Assembly (NCBI GenBank): GCA_028283725.1
Contig: JAPWKC010000003.1
Coordinates: forward strand, 1 to 64,000
DNA: 64,000 nucleotides
Origin: Neorhizobium sp.
GTDB taxonomy: Bacteria > Pseudomonadota > Alphaproteobacteria > Rhizobiales > Rhizobiaceae
Direction: 5' to 3'
A program made the translations under genes and the position numbers. Positions 19,214 to 27,839 of this stretch are shown here, in pieces; positions within the stretch are counted from its first letter, which is position 1, and every line of letters begins with the position of its first letter. The notes below the pieces were generated by a model, which searched no databases, had not been told where the DNA came from, and was given only the letters and a program-made list of their open reading frames with translations.

Positions 19214-19981
19214 TTACGGCTTCAGCGTGACGCTCATAGCATATTTTCCGTCGAGGAGAACATCGACCTTGCCAGGACCGGGCAGGGGCATGGCGCCGGA
19301 GAGCGCACCGGTCGTGATCAGCTTGCCTTTGACCAGAACGTCGGGCGAACGGGTCGGATCGTTGGCATAGCCTGTGAGCCAGGCGAGAACGTCGCCGGTC
19401 GCATGGTTGGCCGCGCCGTCATAGACGACCGTGTCGCCCTGGGTGACTTTCAGCGAGCGTCCGCCGACCTCGTCGATCAGGGATTTGGGCACGACAGGAC
19501 CGCGGGCAAAGCCGCCATTGCCGATACGGTCGGCAAAATAGAGCGGATAGGAGATGCTGCCGCTCTCTTCGATGGCTGTGAACAGAAGTTCGGCGCCGAG
19601 ATAGGCGTCCTCCACCGCATCGATGATCTCCTGCCGGCTATAAGGTTCGGCGCGGGGCGGCAGATCGCGGGAGAGAAGGACTGGAATTTCCACCTCGAAA
19701 CGCATGCCCGGTCCGTAAGGCATGGTGACTTCGGTGCCGTCTTCCTCGTACGGGTGCATCAGTGCTGCCGTCGGCTGCTTGTCGGGTGTCGTTGCGACTT
19801 TCCAGGCCGCACCGGTTGCGCCCTCGAGCTTTGCCAATGCGGCTGCGGCTGCGGCTGCCGTCGAAAGGTCCGGCGGCAGGGGGAAGCTTGCCGTCGGCGC
19901 GGCCTTCTTCTCCGTGCGAAGGCCGTAGATGATCTTTGCAAGCGCGTCCGTATCGAACGCTGCTGCCGAACTGTCGGGCAT
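19214..19981 (-). CDS. 2-keto-4-pentenoate hydratase / FAH-family protein
   Basis: 255 residues related to MhpD/HpcG hydratases, which add water to 2-oxo-alkenoates or decarboxylate them with a divalent metal. The core RFEVEIPVLLSRDLP, then AYLGAELLFTAIE and DRIGNGGFARGP, places it in the family. The alanine-rich helix near residues 43-50 is encoded by a short GGCTGC hexanucleotide run (about 19837-19862). AAGGAGGA precedes ATG 19981. It is third in the pdxA2-hpaI-FAH transcript, 38 nt after the aldolase stop, so it may act on the aldolase substrate or product. Confidence 0.82.
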   Translation of the reverse strand: MPDSSAAAFDTDALAKIIYGLRTEKKAAPTASFPLPPDLSTAAAAAAALAKLEGATGAAWKVATTPDKQPTAALMHPYEEDGTEVTMPYGPGMRFEVEIPVLLSRDLPPRAEPYSRQEIIDAVEDAYLGAELLFTAIEESGSISYPLYFADRIGNGGFARGPVVPKSLIDEVGGRSLKVTQGDTVVYDGAANHATGDVLAWLTGYANDPTRSPDVLVKGKLITTGALSGAMPLPGPGKVDVLLDGKYAMSVTLKP

Positions 19982-20019
19982 GCTGTCCTCCTTGATCTTT
20001 ATGCCTCGATGGCGCGCCG

Positions 20020-20793
20020 TCAGGCGCGCGCCATCTTCAGATGCTCGCCGGCTACCTTGTCGAGGTGATTGAGATCCGACGAGATCGTTGCAAACGTATA
20101 GCCTTCGGCGAGCCGTTTGGAAGCCACGTCGCCAGCATTCGTGTGGATGCCGGCGGCAATATTCGCCTTTTTCGCGGCCTGAGAAATCCGGGCGAGTGCC
20201 GCCTCGAACTCGGCCGACTTGTCGGGATCGTTGATCGTCCGGCCGCCAAGCGCCAGCATGAGGTCGGCCGGGCCGACATAGATCCCGTCGATGCCTTCGA
20301 CGGCGCAGATCGCATCGAGATTGGCGAGCCCCTCTTCGGTCTCGATCATGACGATACAGGCGACTTCCTCGTTCATCGTGGCCGTTTCCGGGCCAGAGCG
20401 CAGGCCGGCGCGCATCGGGCCGTAGGAGCGCAGGCCCTGACGCGGGAAGCGGCAGGCGCGCACGGCCTCCTTTGCCTGTTCGGCCGTGTCGATCAGCGGA
20501 ATGATGACGCCACGGGCGCCGGCATCGAGCGCCTGACCGATCAGATCGACGCGGTTTGCCGCAACGCGGACCATGCCGGCGCAGTCGTTTCTGCCGAGCG
20601 CTGCGCCCGCGTCGATGGCGATCAGGCCGTTCAGCACCGACTGGTAGTCGAGAAAGCCATGCTGGGCATCGAAGCAGACATAGTCATAGCCGTGGCGGGC
20701 GACGCGTTCCTGGATGGCGGGGACCGGAAGCTGGCTCCAGTAGCCGACGATGCGTTCGCGGCCACGCAGACGAGAGGCGAAGGAGGCGCTCAT
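20020..20793 (-). CDS. HpcH/HpaI family class II aldolase
   Basis: 257 residues. The family cleaves 4-hydroxy-2-keto acids to pyruvate (or a related keto acid) and an aldehyde, using a divalent metal. The [14 protein letters not shown] strand, the Glu of [11 protein letters not shown] and the Asp of [15 protein letters not shown] are the catalytic and metal residues of the fold. Its start overlaps the pdxA2 stop by four bases (ATGA). Neighbours suggest a four-carbon or similar acid-sugar pathway, but the substrate is not fixed by sequence; 2-keto-3-deoxy sugar acid cleavage is an alternative. Confidence 0.87.
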   Translation of the reverse strand: MSASFASRLRGRERIVGYWSQLPVPAIQERVARHGYDYVCFDAQHGFLDYQSVLNGLIAIDAGAALGRNDCAGMVRVAANRVDLIGQALDAGARGVIIPLIDTAEQAKEAVRACRFPRQGLRSYGPMRAGLRSGPETATMNEEVACIVMIETEEGLANLDAICAVEGIDGIYVGPADLMLALGGRTINDPDKSAEFEAALARISQAAKKANIAAGIHTNAGDVASKRLAEGYTFATISSDLNHLDKVAGEHLKMARA

Positions 20794-21797
20794 GCGGCAA
20801 CTCCCTTTTCCGACCGGTTGCCGGCAAGGCGCGCCGCATAATCCAGCGCGCAGAGCATGTTGACATGGTTCGCCTTGCCGGTGCCGGCAATATCGAAGGC
20901 GGTGCCGTGATCGACCGAGGTGCGGTCGATCGGCAGGCCGAGCGAGACGTTGACGGCGCTATCGAACGCAACGAGCTTGATCGGGATATGGCCCTGATCG
21001 TGATACTGGGCGATCACCAGATCGAAGGCGCCCTGATAGGCGCGGTGATAGACGGTGTCGGCCGAAATCGGACCTGATACATTCATGCCTTCGGCCTTGG
21101 CCTGTTCGACGGCCGGGCGCAGGAACTCGTCGTCCTCGGTGCCGAAAAGGCCGTTTTCGCCGCAATGCGGATTGATGCCGGCAACGGCGATGCGCGGGTT
21201 TTCATAGCCCATGCGCTTCAGGTGTTCGTAGCCGGTGCGAATGGTGGCGAGCACCCGTTCCGGCTTGGCGCGCTCTATTGCCGTGCGCAGCGAAACATGG
21301 GTGGAAACGTGAATGACCTTCAGCCGCTCGGAGGCGAGCAGCATCCACGAGGATTTCGAGCCGGTCAGCGCCGCCAGCATGCCGGTATGGCCGTCATAAT
21401 GGTGGCCGGCGGAATTGAGCGCTTCCTTGTTGATCGGCGCGGTGACGATGCCGGCCGCCTCGCCCGACTGCGCCATGCGCACGGCCGCCTCGATATAGCG
21501 GAAGCTTGCATCGCCGCAGGCGGGCGAGAGTATGCCGAACCTGCCGGGAAGCCCCTCGACCGGGATGTGCTCAAGAAGCGCTGCGCCCGGCACCGGCTTT
21601 GCCTTTTCGGCAAAGGTCAGATCGACATTGCAGGCCTTGACGGCCCGCTCCATCGTATTGCGATCGCCGATGACGACGAAATTGCCGCGCTCATCTGCCG
21701 GCATGGTCGCAATCGCCTTGACGATCACTTCGGCGCCGACGCCTGAAGGGTCTCCCATCGTGATTGCGATGGGAGCGCGTCTCTTATCCTGGGTCAT
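20790..21797 (-). CDS. PdxA2-type 4-phosphate dehydrogenase (D-threonate/D-erythronate family)
   Basis: 335 residues of the PdxA family: [13 protein letters not shown] at the N-terminus and metal-binding histidines in [16 protein letters not shown] and the C-terminal [15 protein letters not shown]. In pathways described for PdxA2 plus a DUF1537 kinase, the enzyme oxidises and decarboxylates D-threonate- or D-erythronate-4-phosphate to dihydroxyacetone phosphate. The divergent DUF1537 kinase at 22014 supports that role over vitamin B6 synthesis. AGGAGG precedes ATG 21797. The 216-nt divergent region carries the palindrome at 21838-21850. Confidence 0.88.
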   Translation of the reverse strand: MTQDKRRAPIAITMGDPSGVGAEVIVKAIATMPADERGNFVVIGDRNTMERAVKACNVDLTFAEKAKPVPGAALLEHIPVEGLPGRFGILSPACGDASFRYIEAAVRMAQSGEAAGIVTAPINKEALNSAGHHYDGHTGMLAALTGSKSSWMLLASERLKVIHVSTHVSLRTAIERAKPERVLATIRTGYEHLKRMGYENPRIAVAGINPHCGENGLFGTEDDEFLRPAVEQAKAEGMNVSGPISADTVYHRAYQGAFDLVIAQYHDQGHIPIKLVAFDSAVNVSLGLPIDRTSVDHGTAFDIAGTGKANHVNMLCALDYAARLAGNRSEKGVAA

Positions 21798-21837
21798 GGT
21801 TTCCTCCTGTTAGGTGGTAAAAAGCTACAGATTTCCC

Positions 21838-21850
21838 AAGTTGTCAACTT
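21838..21850. promoter_or_regulatory. candidate GntR operator upstream of pdxA2
   Basis: AAGTTGTCAACTT is a perfect 6+1+6 palindrome about 40 nt upstream of the pdxA2 start. The same GTTGTCAA core occurs upstream of four other transcription units in this region. The FadR-type regulator encoded at 23147 is the likely binder. It contains TTGACA on the minus strand, so part of the similarity could come from a -35 element. Confidence 0.5.
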
Positions 21851-21954
21851 TTCACTGATCACGAAACCTGCTTTTCAAAATGCGCTATCAGTTGAAATGT
21901 GGATGCTTTCCGCAATTCCTCCCTGGTGCAGGGTGGAAATTCTTGCAAATCTGA

Positions 21955-21977
21955 TTTACATGTTTACCGGTTGTGAC
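21955..21977. promoter_or_regulatory. candidate operator upstream of DUF1537 kinase
   Basis: The stretch begins TTTACATGTTTACC and continues GGTTGTGAC. It aligns closely with the reverse complement of sequences upstream of the peptide-type binding protein (34618-34640) and the BNR protein (34741-34756), sharing ATTT-ACATGTT, a C two or three bases later, and GTTG. It ends 36 nt before the kinase start. Confidence 0.45.
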
Positions 21978-22013
21978 TGCTTTCCTGAGGAGGGGCAGTG
22001 AGGAGGGTGAAAC

Positions 22014-23150
22014 GTGCAGGTTCTGATCATCGCCGATGACCTGACGGGGGCGCTGGATTCCACCGTCGCATTTGCCAATCGTGGTTTGCGCAGTGTCGTG
22101 CTGCGGCATCCCGCGGCAATGCGCGGGTTCGATTTCGCATCTGTGGATGTCGTCGCGGTCAGTACCGGCTCACGCGACGGGTCGACCGAGGCCGCATGTG
22201 CGGCCGTTGCCGAGGTGGTCGAGGCACTTCGCGGCCTTCGGCCGTCGCCTTTGTCGAAGACCGTCGTGTTCAAGAAGGTGGATTCGCGGTTGAAGGGCCA
22301 TGTCGGGGCGGAAACAGCCGCCCTTGCCGAAGGGCTTGATCTCAAGCGGCTGCTTGTGGCTCCCGCCATTCCGGACATGGGGCGGGTGGTGCGCGGCGGC
22401 GCGGTTATCGGCATGGGCGTGCCCGAGCCCATTTCGATCGCGGCCTGCTTTGCCGGGCATGATCTTCACATCGAAGCGCCCGACGTCGATAGCGATAGCG
22501 ATTTCGATGGTCTGTGGGCCGGCGACGAGGGGATGATGCTGGTCGGCGCGCGGGGGCTTGCGGCGGCGCTTGCCCGCCACCTGGCGCCGGAGGGGAAACG
22601 GCATGTGCCCATATCGCTGCCGGCGCCAGCGCTTTTTGCCATCGGTTCGCGCGATCCGATCACCGAGACGCAGGTGACGGCGCTGGCGACCGATCGACGC
22701 GTGGTGACGGTGATTGCCGAAAACGGCAGGTTCTTCGCGCCACTTTCACCCGGTTGTGGCGTGACGCTTGCCAAGCTGACAGCCGGGGCTCAGCCGGCCG
22801 GTGCCGATCTCGCCGGCCATCTGTTTGCCGAGGGGGTTTGCGCGGCCATCGAGATGCAGGTTCCGGCAACCCTGCTCGGTTGCGGCGGGGAGACCGCCAA
22901 TGCGCTGCTCGAGCGGTTCTCCGTCGAGCGGCTGGACGTGATCGCCGAGATCCTGCCCGGCGTGCCGCTCTCGCGCGGCACGATCTGTGGTAGAACGGTC
23001 AATATCATCACCAAATCCGGCGGGTTCGGGGATGCGGACACGCTGACACGATTGGCCGGAATGGTCGAATCGGGACATAGAGTTCAATCGGCAGGTGCTG
23101 CGGACAAGCGCCATGACACCGCGCCAGTGGAAACAGAAGACAGGCCATGA
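22014..23150 (+). CDS. four-carbon acid sugar kinase (DUF1537)
   Basis: 378 residues from GTG 22014, which follows GGAGGG; no better start exists. The N-terminal domain begins IIADDLTGALDSTVAFA and contains FKKVDSRLKGHVGAE, both diagnostic of this ATP-dependent kinase family (DtnK/OtnK/DenK), with the nucleotide-binding domain at the C-terminus (LLGCGGETANALL). The family phosphorylates D-threonate, D-erythronate or 3-oxo-tetronates at C4. With PdxA2 opposite, D-threonate or D-erythronate is the likely substrate. Its stop overlaps the regulator start as ATGA. Confidence 0.9.
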   Translation: MQVLIIADDLTGALDSTVAFANRGLRSVVLRHPAAMRGFDFASVDVVAVSTGSRDGSTEAACAAVAEVVEALRGLRPSPLSKTVVFKKVDSRLKGHVGAETAALAEGLDLKRLLVAPAIPDMGRVVRGGAVIGMGVPEPISIAACFAGHDLHIEAPDVDSDSDFDGLWAGDEGMMLVGARGLAAALARHLAPEGKRHVPISLPAPALFAIGSRDPITETQVTALATDRRVVTVIAENGRFFAPLSPGCGVTLAKLTAGAQPAGADLAGHLFAEGVCAAIEMQVPATLLGCGGETANALLERFSVERLDVIAEILPGVPLSRGTICGRTVNIITKSGGFGDADTLTRLAGMVESGHRVQSAGAADKRHDTAPVETEDRP

Positions 23151-23944
23151 CATCATCGTCACAGGAACCCGCGCTCCAGCAGGACGTGAAGCCAGAGGGC
23201 AAGGTAGAGGCGAAGCCGGAAGGCAAGCAGGAGCGCGGCAAACAGCGCTCGTCGCTCGGCGACCGTATCTATCACCTTCTCTACAGCCGCATCGTCAATG
23301 GCGAATATCCCACCAACCAGAAACTGCCGCCGGAACTGGTTCTGGCGGAGGAATTCGGCGTGTCGCGGCCGGTGCTGCGCGGCGCGCTGGAACGGTTGCG
23401 CGACGAGGGGCTGCTTTATTCGCGCCAGGGCGCCGGCAGCTATGTGCGCCGGCCGCAGCAGGCCGCGCTCGGTTTCGCGCGCGTCGAGACGATCGCCGAT
23501 ATCCAGCGCTGCTACGAGTTCCGCATCACGATCGAGACCGATGCCGCCTATCATGCCGCGCTTCGGCACAATCCGGACGCGCTGCGCGAGATCAAGGATG
23601 CGCTCGATCTTCTCGATGCCGCAACCGGTTCGCTGAAGCACCGCGAAGATGCCGACTACGCCTTCCACATGGCTGTCGTCAGGGCGTCGAACAATCATTT
23701 CTACGAGACGTCGCTCAGGGCGCTGCGCGAACATATCCAGGTCGGCATGAAAATGCATGGCCAGTCGCTGATGTCGGATGGGCCGCGCGGGCTGGAACAG
23801 GCCTATGCCGAGCATAAGGGCATCTATGAGGCGATCGTGGGGCGCGATGCCGCCGCCGCCAAGGCTGCCATGATGCAGCATATCAACAATTCCCGCGACC
23901 GGTTGTTCGGCGGGGGGATGATCAATCTGTCGCTGGGGCAATGA
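23147..23944 (+). CDS. FadR-group GntR regulator
   Basis: 265 residues: a charged N-terminal tail rich in Lys, Glu and Gly (about 1-33), a GntR winged helix (about 37-105, LVLAEEFGVSRPVLRGALERLRDEGLL), and an all-helical FCD ligand domain. It is translationally coupled to the DUF1537 kinase and is the only regulator within 18-36 kb, so it probably controls the divergent pdxA2 operon and perhaps the DapA, alcohol dehydrogenase, ABC and BNR units that share its candidate operator. The ligand is likely a sugar acid or its phosphate, by inference from the neighbours. Confidence 0.9.
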   Translation: MTSSSQEPALQQDVKPEGKVEAKPEGKQERGKQRSSLGDRIYHLLYSRIVNGEYPTNQKLPPELVLAEEFGVSRPVLRGALERLRDEGLLYSRQGAGSYVRRPQQAALGFARVETIADIQRCYEFRITIETDAAYHAALRHNPDALREIKDALDLLDAATGSLKHREDADYAFHMAVVRASNNHFYETSLRALREHIQVGMKMHGQSLMSDGPRGLEQAYAEHKGIYEAIVGRDAAAAKAAMMQHINNSRDRLFGGGMINLSLGQ

Positions 23945-24030
23945 GGGCGCCGGGCTCTCGGCAGAGGTGATCGGGGAGGCCGGGTATCGGGCCTTGCGAT
24001 AGCGGCATGCTCCTGGCTGCGCATTTCGCC

Positions 24031-24118
24031 TTCGTCATCCTCGCCCTTTTGGCGAAGATCCAACCACAGTCAAACTTGGGCGTGGACAGATCATCGGGAC
24101 GGAACCTGAGGATGACCG
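24031..24118. repeat. rhizobial palindromic intergenic repeat, copy 3
   Basis: About 88 bp with the ends TCGTCATCCTCG at the left and CCTGAGGATGACCG at the right, forming the outer inverted repeat. It aligns with the copies at 4427-4512 and 37329-37417 through the CATCCTCG, GATC, GGGCG and GATGAC landmarks. Confidence 0.7.
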
Positions 24119-24170
24119 TGGAAAGGTTGGAGCGAGGGCTTGCGAGGCAGGGAGCTTGTTTGTGCAGATA

Positions 24171-24258
24171 GCCTCTGCCTCTGCCTCTGCCTCTGCCTCT
24201 GCCTCTGCCTCTGCCTCTGCCTCTGCCTCTGCCTCTGCCTCTGCCTCTGCCTCTGCCT
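24171..24258. repeat. hexanucleotide tandem array (GCCTCT), 14.7 copies
   Basis: Fourteen perfect GCCTCT units plus four further bases run without interruption from 24171 to 24258. The array ends 12 nt from the Ldh2 stop codon at 24271. A perfect array of this length is prone to slipped-strand changes, so copy number probably varies between strains. Because the unit is six bases, changes would not shift a reading frame. Confidence 0.97.
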
Positions 24259-24270
24259 GCTCCACCAGCC

Positions 24271-25320
24271 TCACATCGCCTTCGGCATCGTCACGCCCAG
24301 TCTTTCGGCATGGGCTTCCAGGGAAGGCATGATCGTCGGGTAGAGTTCGACGCCGTTTTCCAGCGCCGCTTTCTTGCGCGCCATCGCTGCTTCGCCCGGC
24401 AGGCGCACCTTGGCGACGCCTGCGCGCGGCGGGGAGGCGTGGCAGGCGTCTGCCAGCCAGCCGGTCTGGCGCAGGAAGGCGTCGCGACCGCCGAAGGCTT
24501 CCGGATCCCAGACCTGCACCGTGACCGACGCGTTCATCCCCTTGGGCGCATCGGCGCGGCCATAGCCGGCGAGCCCTTGCGTCAGGGCTTCGGCAAACAG
24601 CGCCATGCCATAGCCCTTCTGGCCATGATCGAGGCCACCGGTCGGCAGAAGCGTGCCGCCGGCGTCCAGCGTCTTCGGATCGCGCGAGGGGTTGCCTTCG
24701 GCGTCCATCAGCCAGTCGGCCTCATATTGCCGTCCTTCGCGGATCAGGCGCTGCGACATGTTGTTGGTGGTGATCGACGCGGAGATGTCGATCAGGATCG
24801 GCCCATCCGGCGTCGGGATGCCGTGGGCGACCGGATCGGGCGTATAGACGCCCTTGAGGCCCCCGAAGGGCGCGACCTGCGAACCGGAGGGTGACGAGGA
24901 GGTGATGGAGGCCATCATGCCCTTCTCCGTCGCAATCGGCAGATAAGCGGCAAGCGCGCCGATATGGTGGCTGTTGCCGATGGCAATCACCGCCGTGCCG
25001 AATTTTTCCGCCCGTTCGATACCCAGTTTCAAGGCCTCGGCCGTCAGCCAGGCGCCGGGCAGGCGGTTGCCGTTCCAGCAGAGAGAGGCACCGCGGTCGC
25101 TCACCGTCTGCCAGCTGCCGGATTTGGTCATGATGCCGTCGGCAATGCTTTGCAGATACATGCCGGCAAGCGCCAGACCGTGGGTCGAATGGCCCATCAG
25201 GTCGGCCTCGACGAGATAGGTGGCGACGGCGTCTGCCTTTTCGGCCTCGAGCCCGGCATTGGAAAACAGCGCGCGGGCCAACGTGAGAAGATCGGCGGAT
25301 GCGTAACGGGGGGATGTCAT
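24271..25320 (-). CDS. Ldh2/malate dehydrogenase family oxidoreductase
   Basis: 349 residues of the family that includes YlbC, ureidoglycolate dehydrogenase and 2,3-diketogulonate reductase; these use NAD(P)+ on 2-hydroxy acids. The N-terminal DLMGHSTHGLALAGMYLQ contains the catalytic His of the family, and AIGNSHHIGALAAY plus LDHGQKGYGMALF form the nucleotide and substrate sites. Its start overlaps the SerA-type gene stop as ATGA, making it the third gene of dapA-like, serA-like, ldh2. The array at 24171-24258 begins right after its stop. Confidence 0.85.
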   Translation of the reverse strand: MTSPRYASADLLTLARALFSNAGLEAEKADAVATYLVEADLMGHSTHGLALAGMYLQSIADGIMTKSGSWQTVSDRGASLCWNGNRLPGAWLTAEALKLGIERAEKFGTAVIAIGNSHHIGALAAYLPIATEKGMMASITSSSPSGSQVAPFGGLKGVYTPDPVAHGIPTPDGPILIDISASITTNNMSQRLIREGRQYEADWLMDAEGNPSRDPKTLDAGGTLLPTGGLDHGQKGYGMALFAEALTQGLAGYGRADAPKGMNASVTVQVWDPEAFGGRDAFLRQTGWLADACHASPPRAGVAKVRLPGEAAMARKKAALENGVELYPTIMPSLEAHAERLGVTMPKAM

Positions 25321-26321
25321 GATGCGAAGACCTCCGGATTGAGGACGCGGGAGGGGCTGATGCCGGCAAGGAAATCCTTGATGTCGTTGACCACCATCAT
25401 GCCCATGTTTTCGAAGGCTTCAAGGCTGTCGGCGCCGCTATGCGGGGTGAAGACGACATTCTTCGAGCGAAAGAGCGGATGGGAAATATCCGGCGGTTCG
25501 GTGACGAAGGCGTCGATTGCGGCGCCCCGCAGGCGGCCGGTCTCTATCGCATCGGCAAGTGCGTCATTATCCACCACCTCGCCGCGCGCGAGGTTCATCA
25601 GGCAGGCGGTCGGTTTCATCAGCGCCAGTCGATCCTTGCCGATGAGCGCGGCATTGCCGGCGCCGCCAAAGACATGCAGGGAGACATAGTCGGCACGGGT
25701 GAGGAGCGCGTCGAGATCGAGAAGCTCGATACCGTGATCGGCCATGAAGATACGGTCGGGATAGAGATCAGCTGCAACGACCGTCATGCCGAGGCCGATC
25801 GCCTTTTTCGCCAGGAGCTTGCCGATATTGCCGAGCCCGACGATGCCGAGCACCTTGCCTGCGACTTCGATGCCCGGCCGCCGCTCCCAGCCGCCGGAGG
25901 TGACGCTCACATGGCCCTGTGCAATGTTGCGCGAGAGCGAAAACATCAGCCCGACGGCCAGTTCGGCCACCGCATTGGAATTGGCGGCCGGCGTGCTGGT
26001 GACGGGCAGCCGACGTGCGGTACAGGCGGCCATGTCGATACTATCGATGCCGACGCCGTGTTTGAGGACGGCACGAAGCCTGTCTGCGCCTTTGAGCGTT
26101 TCGGCATTCACGGGCGGCAGGCCGGCGACCAGAAAATCGACCCGCCTGATATGGTCCGACAGGCCGCCATCGGGGCGGCTCGTGTCGGTGCAGCGGATGA
26201 TTTCCCAGCCGGTCTGTTCGAGGACCTGCGGCAGCTGGCCATGGCGGCCGAAGCCGGGCGACGTGGTGGCGACGACGATGCCGCTTGCCGTGTCGCCCGC
26301 AATGCTGTGGGGGAGGGGCAT
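25317..26321 (-). CDS. D-2-hydroxyacid dehydrogenase (SerA type)
   Basis: 334 residues from ATG 26321, whose codon overlaps the preceding stop as TGATG; an upstream in-frame start would overlap the DapA-family gene by 31 nt. The NAD-binding motif GIVGLGNIGKLLA is near residue 150, and the catalytic Arg (NLARGEVVD), Glu (VTEPPD) and His (FTPHSG) are all present. It reduces or oxidises a 2-keto/2-hydroxy acid. Paired with the DapA-like aldolase and Ldh2 it probably interconverts the keto acid released by the lyase. Confidence 0.9.
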   Translation of the reverse strand: MPLPHSIAGDTASGIVVATTSPGFGRHGQLPQVLEQTGWEIIRCTDTSRPDGGLSDHIRRVDFLVAGLPPVNAETLKGADRLRAVLKHGVGIDSIDMAACTARRLPVTSTPAANSNAVAELAVGLMFSLSRNIAQGHVSVTSGGWERRPGIEVAGKVLGIVGLGNIGKLLAKKAIGLGMTVVAADLYPDRIFMADHGIELLDLDALLTRADYVSLHVFGGAGNAALIGKDRLALMKPTACLMNLARGEVVDNDALADAIETGRLRGAAIDAFVTEPPDISHPLFRSKNVVFTPHSGADSLEAFENMGMMVVNDIKDFLAGISPSRVLNPEVFAS

Positions 26322-27265
26322 CAGGCGGCGGCCTCTGCGAGCAGTCCCCATTTCCTCAGGATGTCGGCAATCTTGCGGTCCTGTTCGGCTTCGGGAAGAA
26401 GCGCTGGCTGGCGGCTGGCGCCGACCGAGCTATCCATCAGGTAGAGCGCACGCTTGACCAGCGCCGGCGGGTAGCCGAGACCGTAAAGATCCTTGCGGAA
26501 GCCGCCGAAAATCTCCTGCTGGCGCTCTGCTTCCGGGATATCCCCGGCATTGTAGGCGCTGCAGATCTTTGCCAGCACATCCGGCATGACATTGCCGAGG
26601 CCGGAAATGCAGCCCTTGGCGCCGTTCTGGAAGGACCAGAGCACCAGATGGTCAGGCCCGGAATAGACGTCGAAGCCTTCGACATCGTGGCCGATCGCCA
26701 TATAGGCTTCGAGCGTATCCTGTGCGCCGCCGCTATCCTTGATGCCGGCGATATTGCCGTGGCTCGAGAGCGCGCGTGCCGTTTCCGGTTCGATATGGTT
26801 CTGGGTGCGGGCCGGGATGTCGTAGAGATAGACCGGCGTCTTCACCGCATCGGCGACCGAGGAGAAGTGGCGGATCAGGCCATCCTGGGTGCAGGCGATG
26901 AAGAAGGGGGTGATGACGGCGATGCCATCGACACCGATGCGATCGAACTCTTTCGCCAGAAGTTTTGTTTCGAACGTGGCCGGCATGCCGGCATTGACGA
27001 TCACCTTGGCGCGACCGCCGACCTCGTCCACCACTTCTTCCGTCAGCTTCACCTTCTCGTCGAAGGTCAGCGCGGAAAAATCGCCGTTGGTGCCGGCGCA
27101 CATGATGTTGTTGCCGGCTGCAACCTGACGGCGGACCTGGGCGCGCGTCGCCTTGTAATTGATGGTCTCGTCATCGTTGAAGCAGGTGACGAGCGCGACG
27201 AAGGCTTCGCTCTTGCTGTCTGCGGACGTCTTCGCTGAAGTCATGTTCGCTGAAGTCATGGCCAT
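26321..27265 (-). CDS. DapA-family (DHDPS/NAL) aldolase
   Basis: 314 residues from ATG 27265, chosen because GGGAG precedes it and family homology starts just after; the frame is open another 98 codons with no homology. The Schiff-base lysine is in IAGIKDSGG and the catalytic Tyr in VYLYDIPART. The family cleaves or condenses pyruvate with an aldehyde, including dihydrodipicolinate, N-acetylneuraminate and 2-keto-3-deoxy sugar acids. A 15-bp direct repeat (27231-27260) encodes MTSA(N/K) twice at the N-terminus. First gene of a three-gene operon with two dehydrogenases; not the biosynthetic DapA by context. Confidence 0.88.
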   Translation of the reverse strand: MAMTSANMTSAKTSADSKSEAFVALVTCFNDDETINYKATRAQVRRQVAAGNNIMCAGTNGDFSALTFDEKVKLTEEVVDEVGGRAKVIVNAGMPATFETKLLAKEFDRIGVDGIAVITPFFIACTQDGLIRHFSSVADAVKTPVYLYDIPARTQNHIEPETARALSSHGNIAGIKDSGGAQDTLEAYMAIGHDVEGFDVYSGPDHLVLWSFQNGAKGCISGLGNVMPDVLAKICSAYNAGDIPEAERQQEIFGGFRKDLYGLGYPPALVKRALYLMDSSVGASRQPALLPEAEQDRKIADILRKWGLLAEAAA

Positions 27266-27839
27266 GGGGTCTCCCGTTTTCTCCTGTGGCCGGCGGCTGC
27301 TCGTTTCCGATTGCAGTCGAAGCGGCCCTCCATTGATGGAAAGGCAGATCGGGCGAGGACGTGGTTCGGCAATATGTCGAGACCTAGTTTCAAGGCCTGG
27401 TTTCGAGATTTGCCGGTGCCTCCTCCCGAGGCCTTCCAGAATGCCGGCCTGCAAGCATCCTCCCTGCCGGCCAGTCTCGTCAAAAGAGATCGCGCGTTGC
27501 GGTAAAGTTGTCAATAAAGACGGGCGAAAATAATTGCTTTTCGGTGGTTTCCGCGACAAGTCGATCGTTATTCTATCGATATAATGCCATATGCCGGTCC
27601 GATGCGGAAGATTTGTAAATCCTCTGTTTTTCTGCTTTATCTTGCCGATTTCGCCTCAAATCCATGTGTTTTCGGCCGAAGTGGCCTGGTGGATAAGAGG
27701 GGTGGCGAAAAAGAAATTGATACTTGTTGACAAATATTGCGATCTCACCCAGTTTCAAATGTGGAGGCGAGGAGTCTCGGAGGATTGCCGGCGTGGAGCA
27801 GGGCCGGCAGAACGCATGATTTCAGATGCGAGGAAAGCT
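27266..27839. promoter_or_regulatory. divergent regulatory region, DapA-family operon and iron alcohol dehydrogenase
   Basis: 574 nt without a credible gene. It carries AGTTGTCAAT at 27506-27515, facing the DapA-family operon, and GTTGACAA at 27726-27733, about 105 nt before the alcohol dehydrogenase. Both match the GTTGTCAA element found upstream of pdxA2 and the BNR gene. A stretch at 27540-27600 is AT-rich and may contain promoters, but I could not fix -10 and -35 boxes with confidence. Confidence 0.45.

Larger units (their letters stand above)
23945..24270. other. intergenic with an RPE copy and a hexanucleotide array
   Basis: This 326-nt gap lies between the GntR gene (+) and the Ldh2 gene (-), which converge. 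It holds the repeat at 24031-24118 and the (GCCTCT)n array at 24171-24258. No gene is convincing here. A minus-strand frame starting with GTG at 24274 and encoding repeated Glu-Ala is considered an artefact of the array. Confidence 0.6.

Noticed and set aside
20790..21797. Vitamin B6 biosynthetic pdxA
   Set aside because: The divergent DUF1537 kinase and downstream aldolase indicate the catabolic PdxA2 group; pyridoxine genes are absent nearby.
24171..24258. CRISPR array
   Set aside because: The repeat is a 6-bp uninterrupted microsatellite with no spacers, and no cas genes are present.
24035..24274. Minus-strand ORF beginning GTG at 24274 and encoding repeated Glu-Ala
   Set aside because: It overlaps the Ldh2 stop as GTGA, which looked like coupling, but its content comes only from the hexanucleotide array and the adjacent intergenic repeat.
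26321..27559. Longer 412-residue version of the DapA-family protein
   Set aside because: The extra 98 residues lack homology, and ATG 27265 with GGGAG upstream gives the normal family length.
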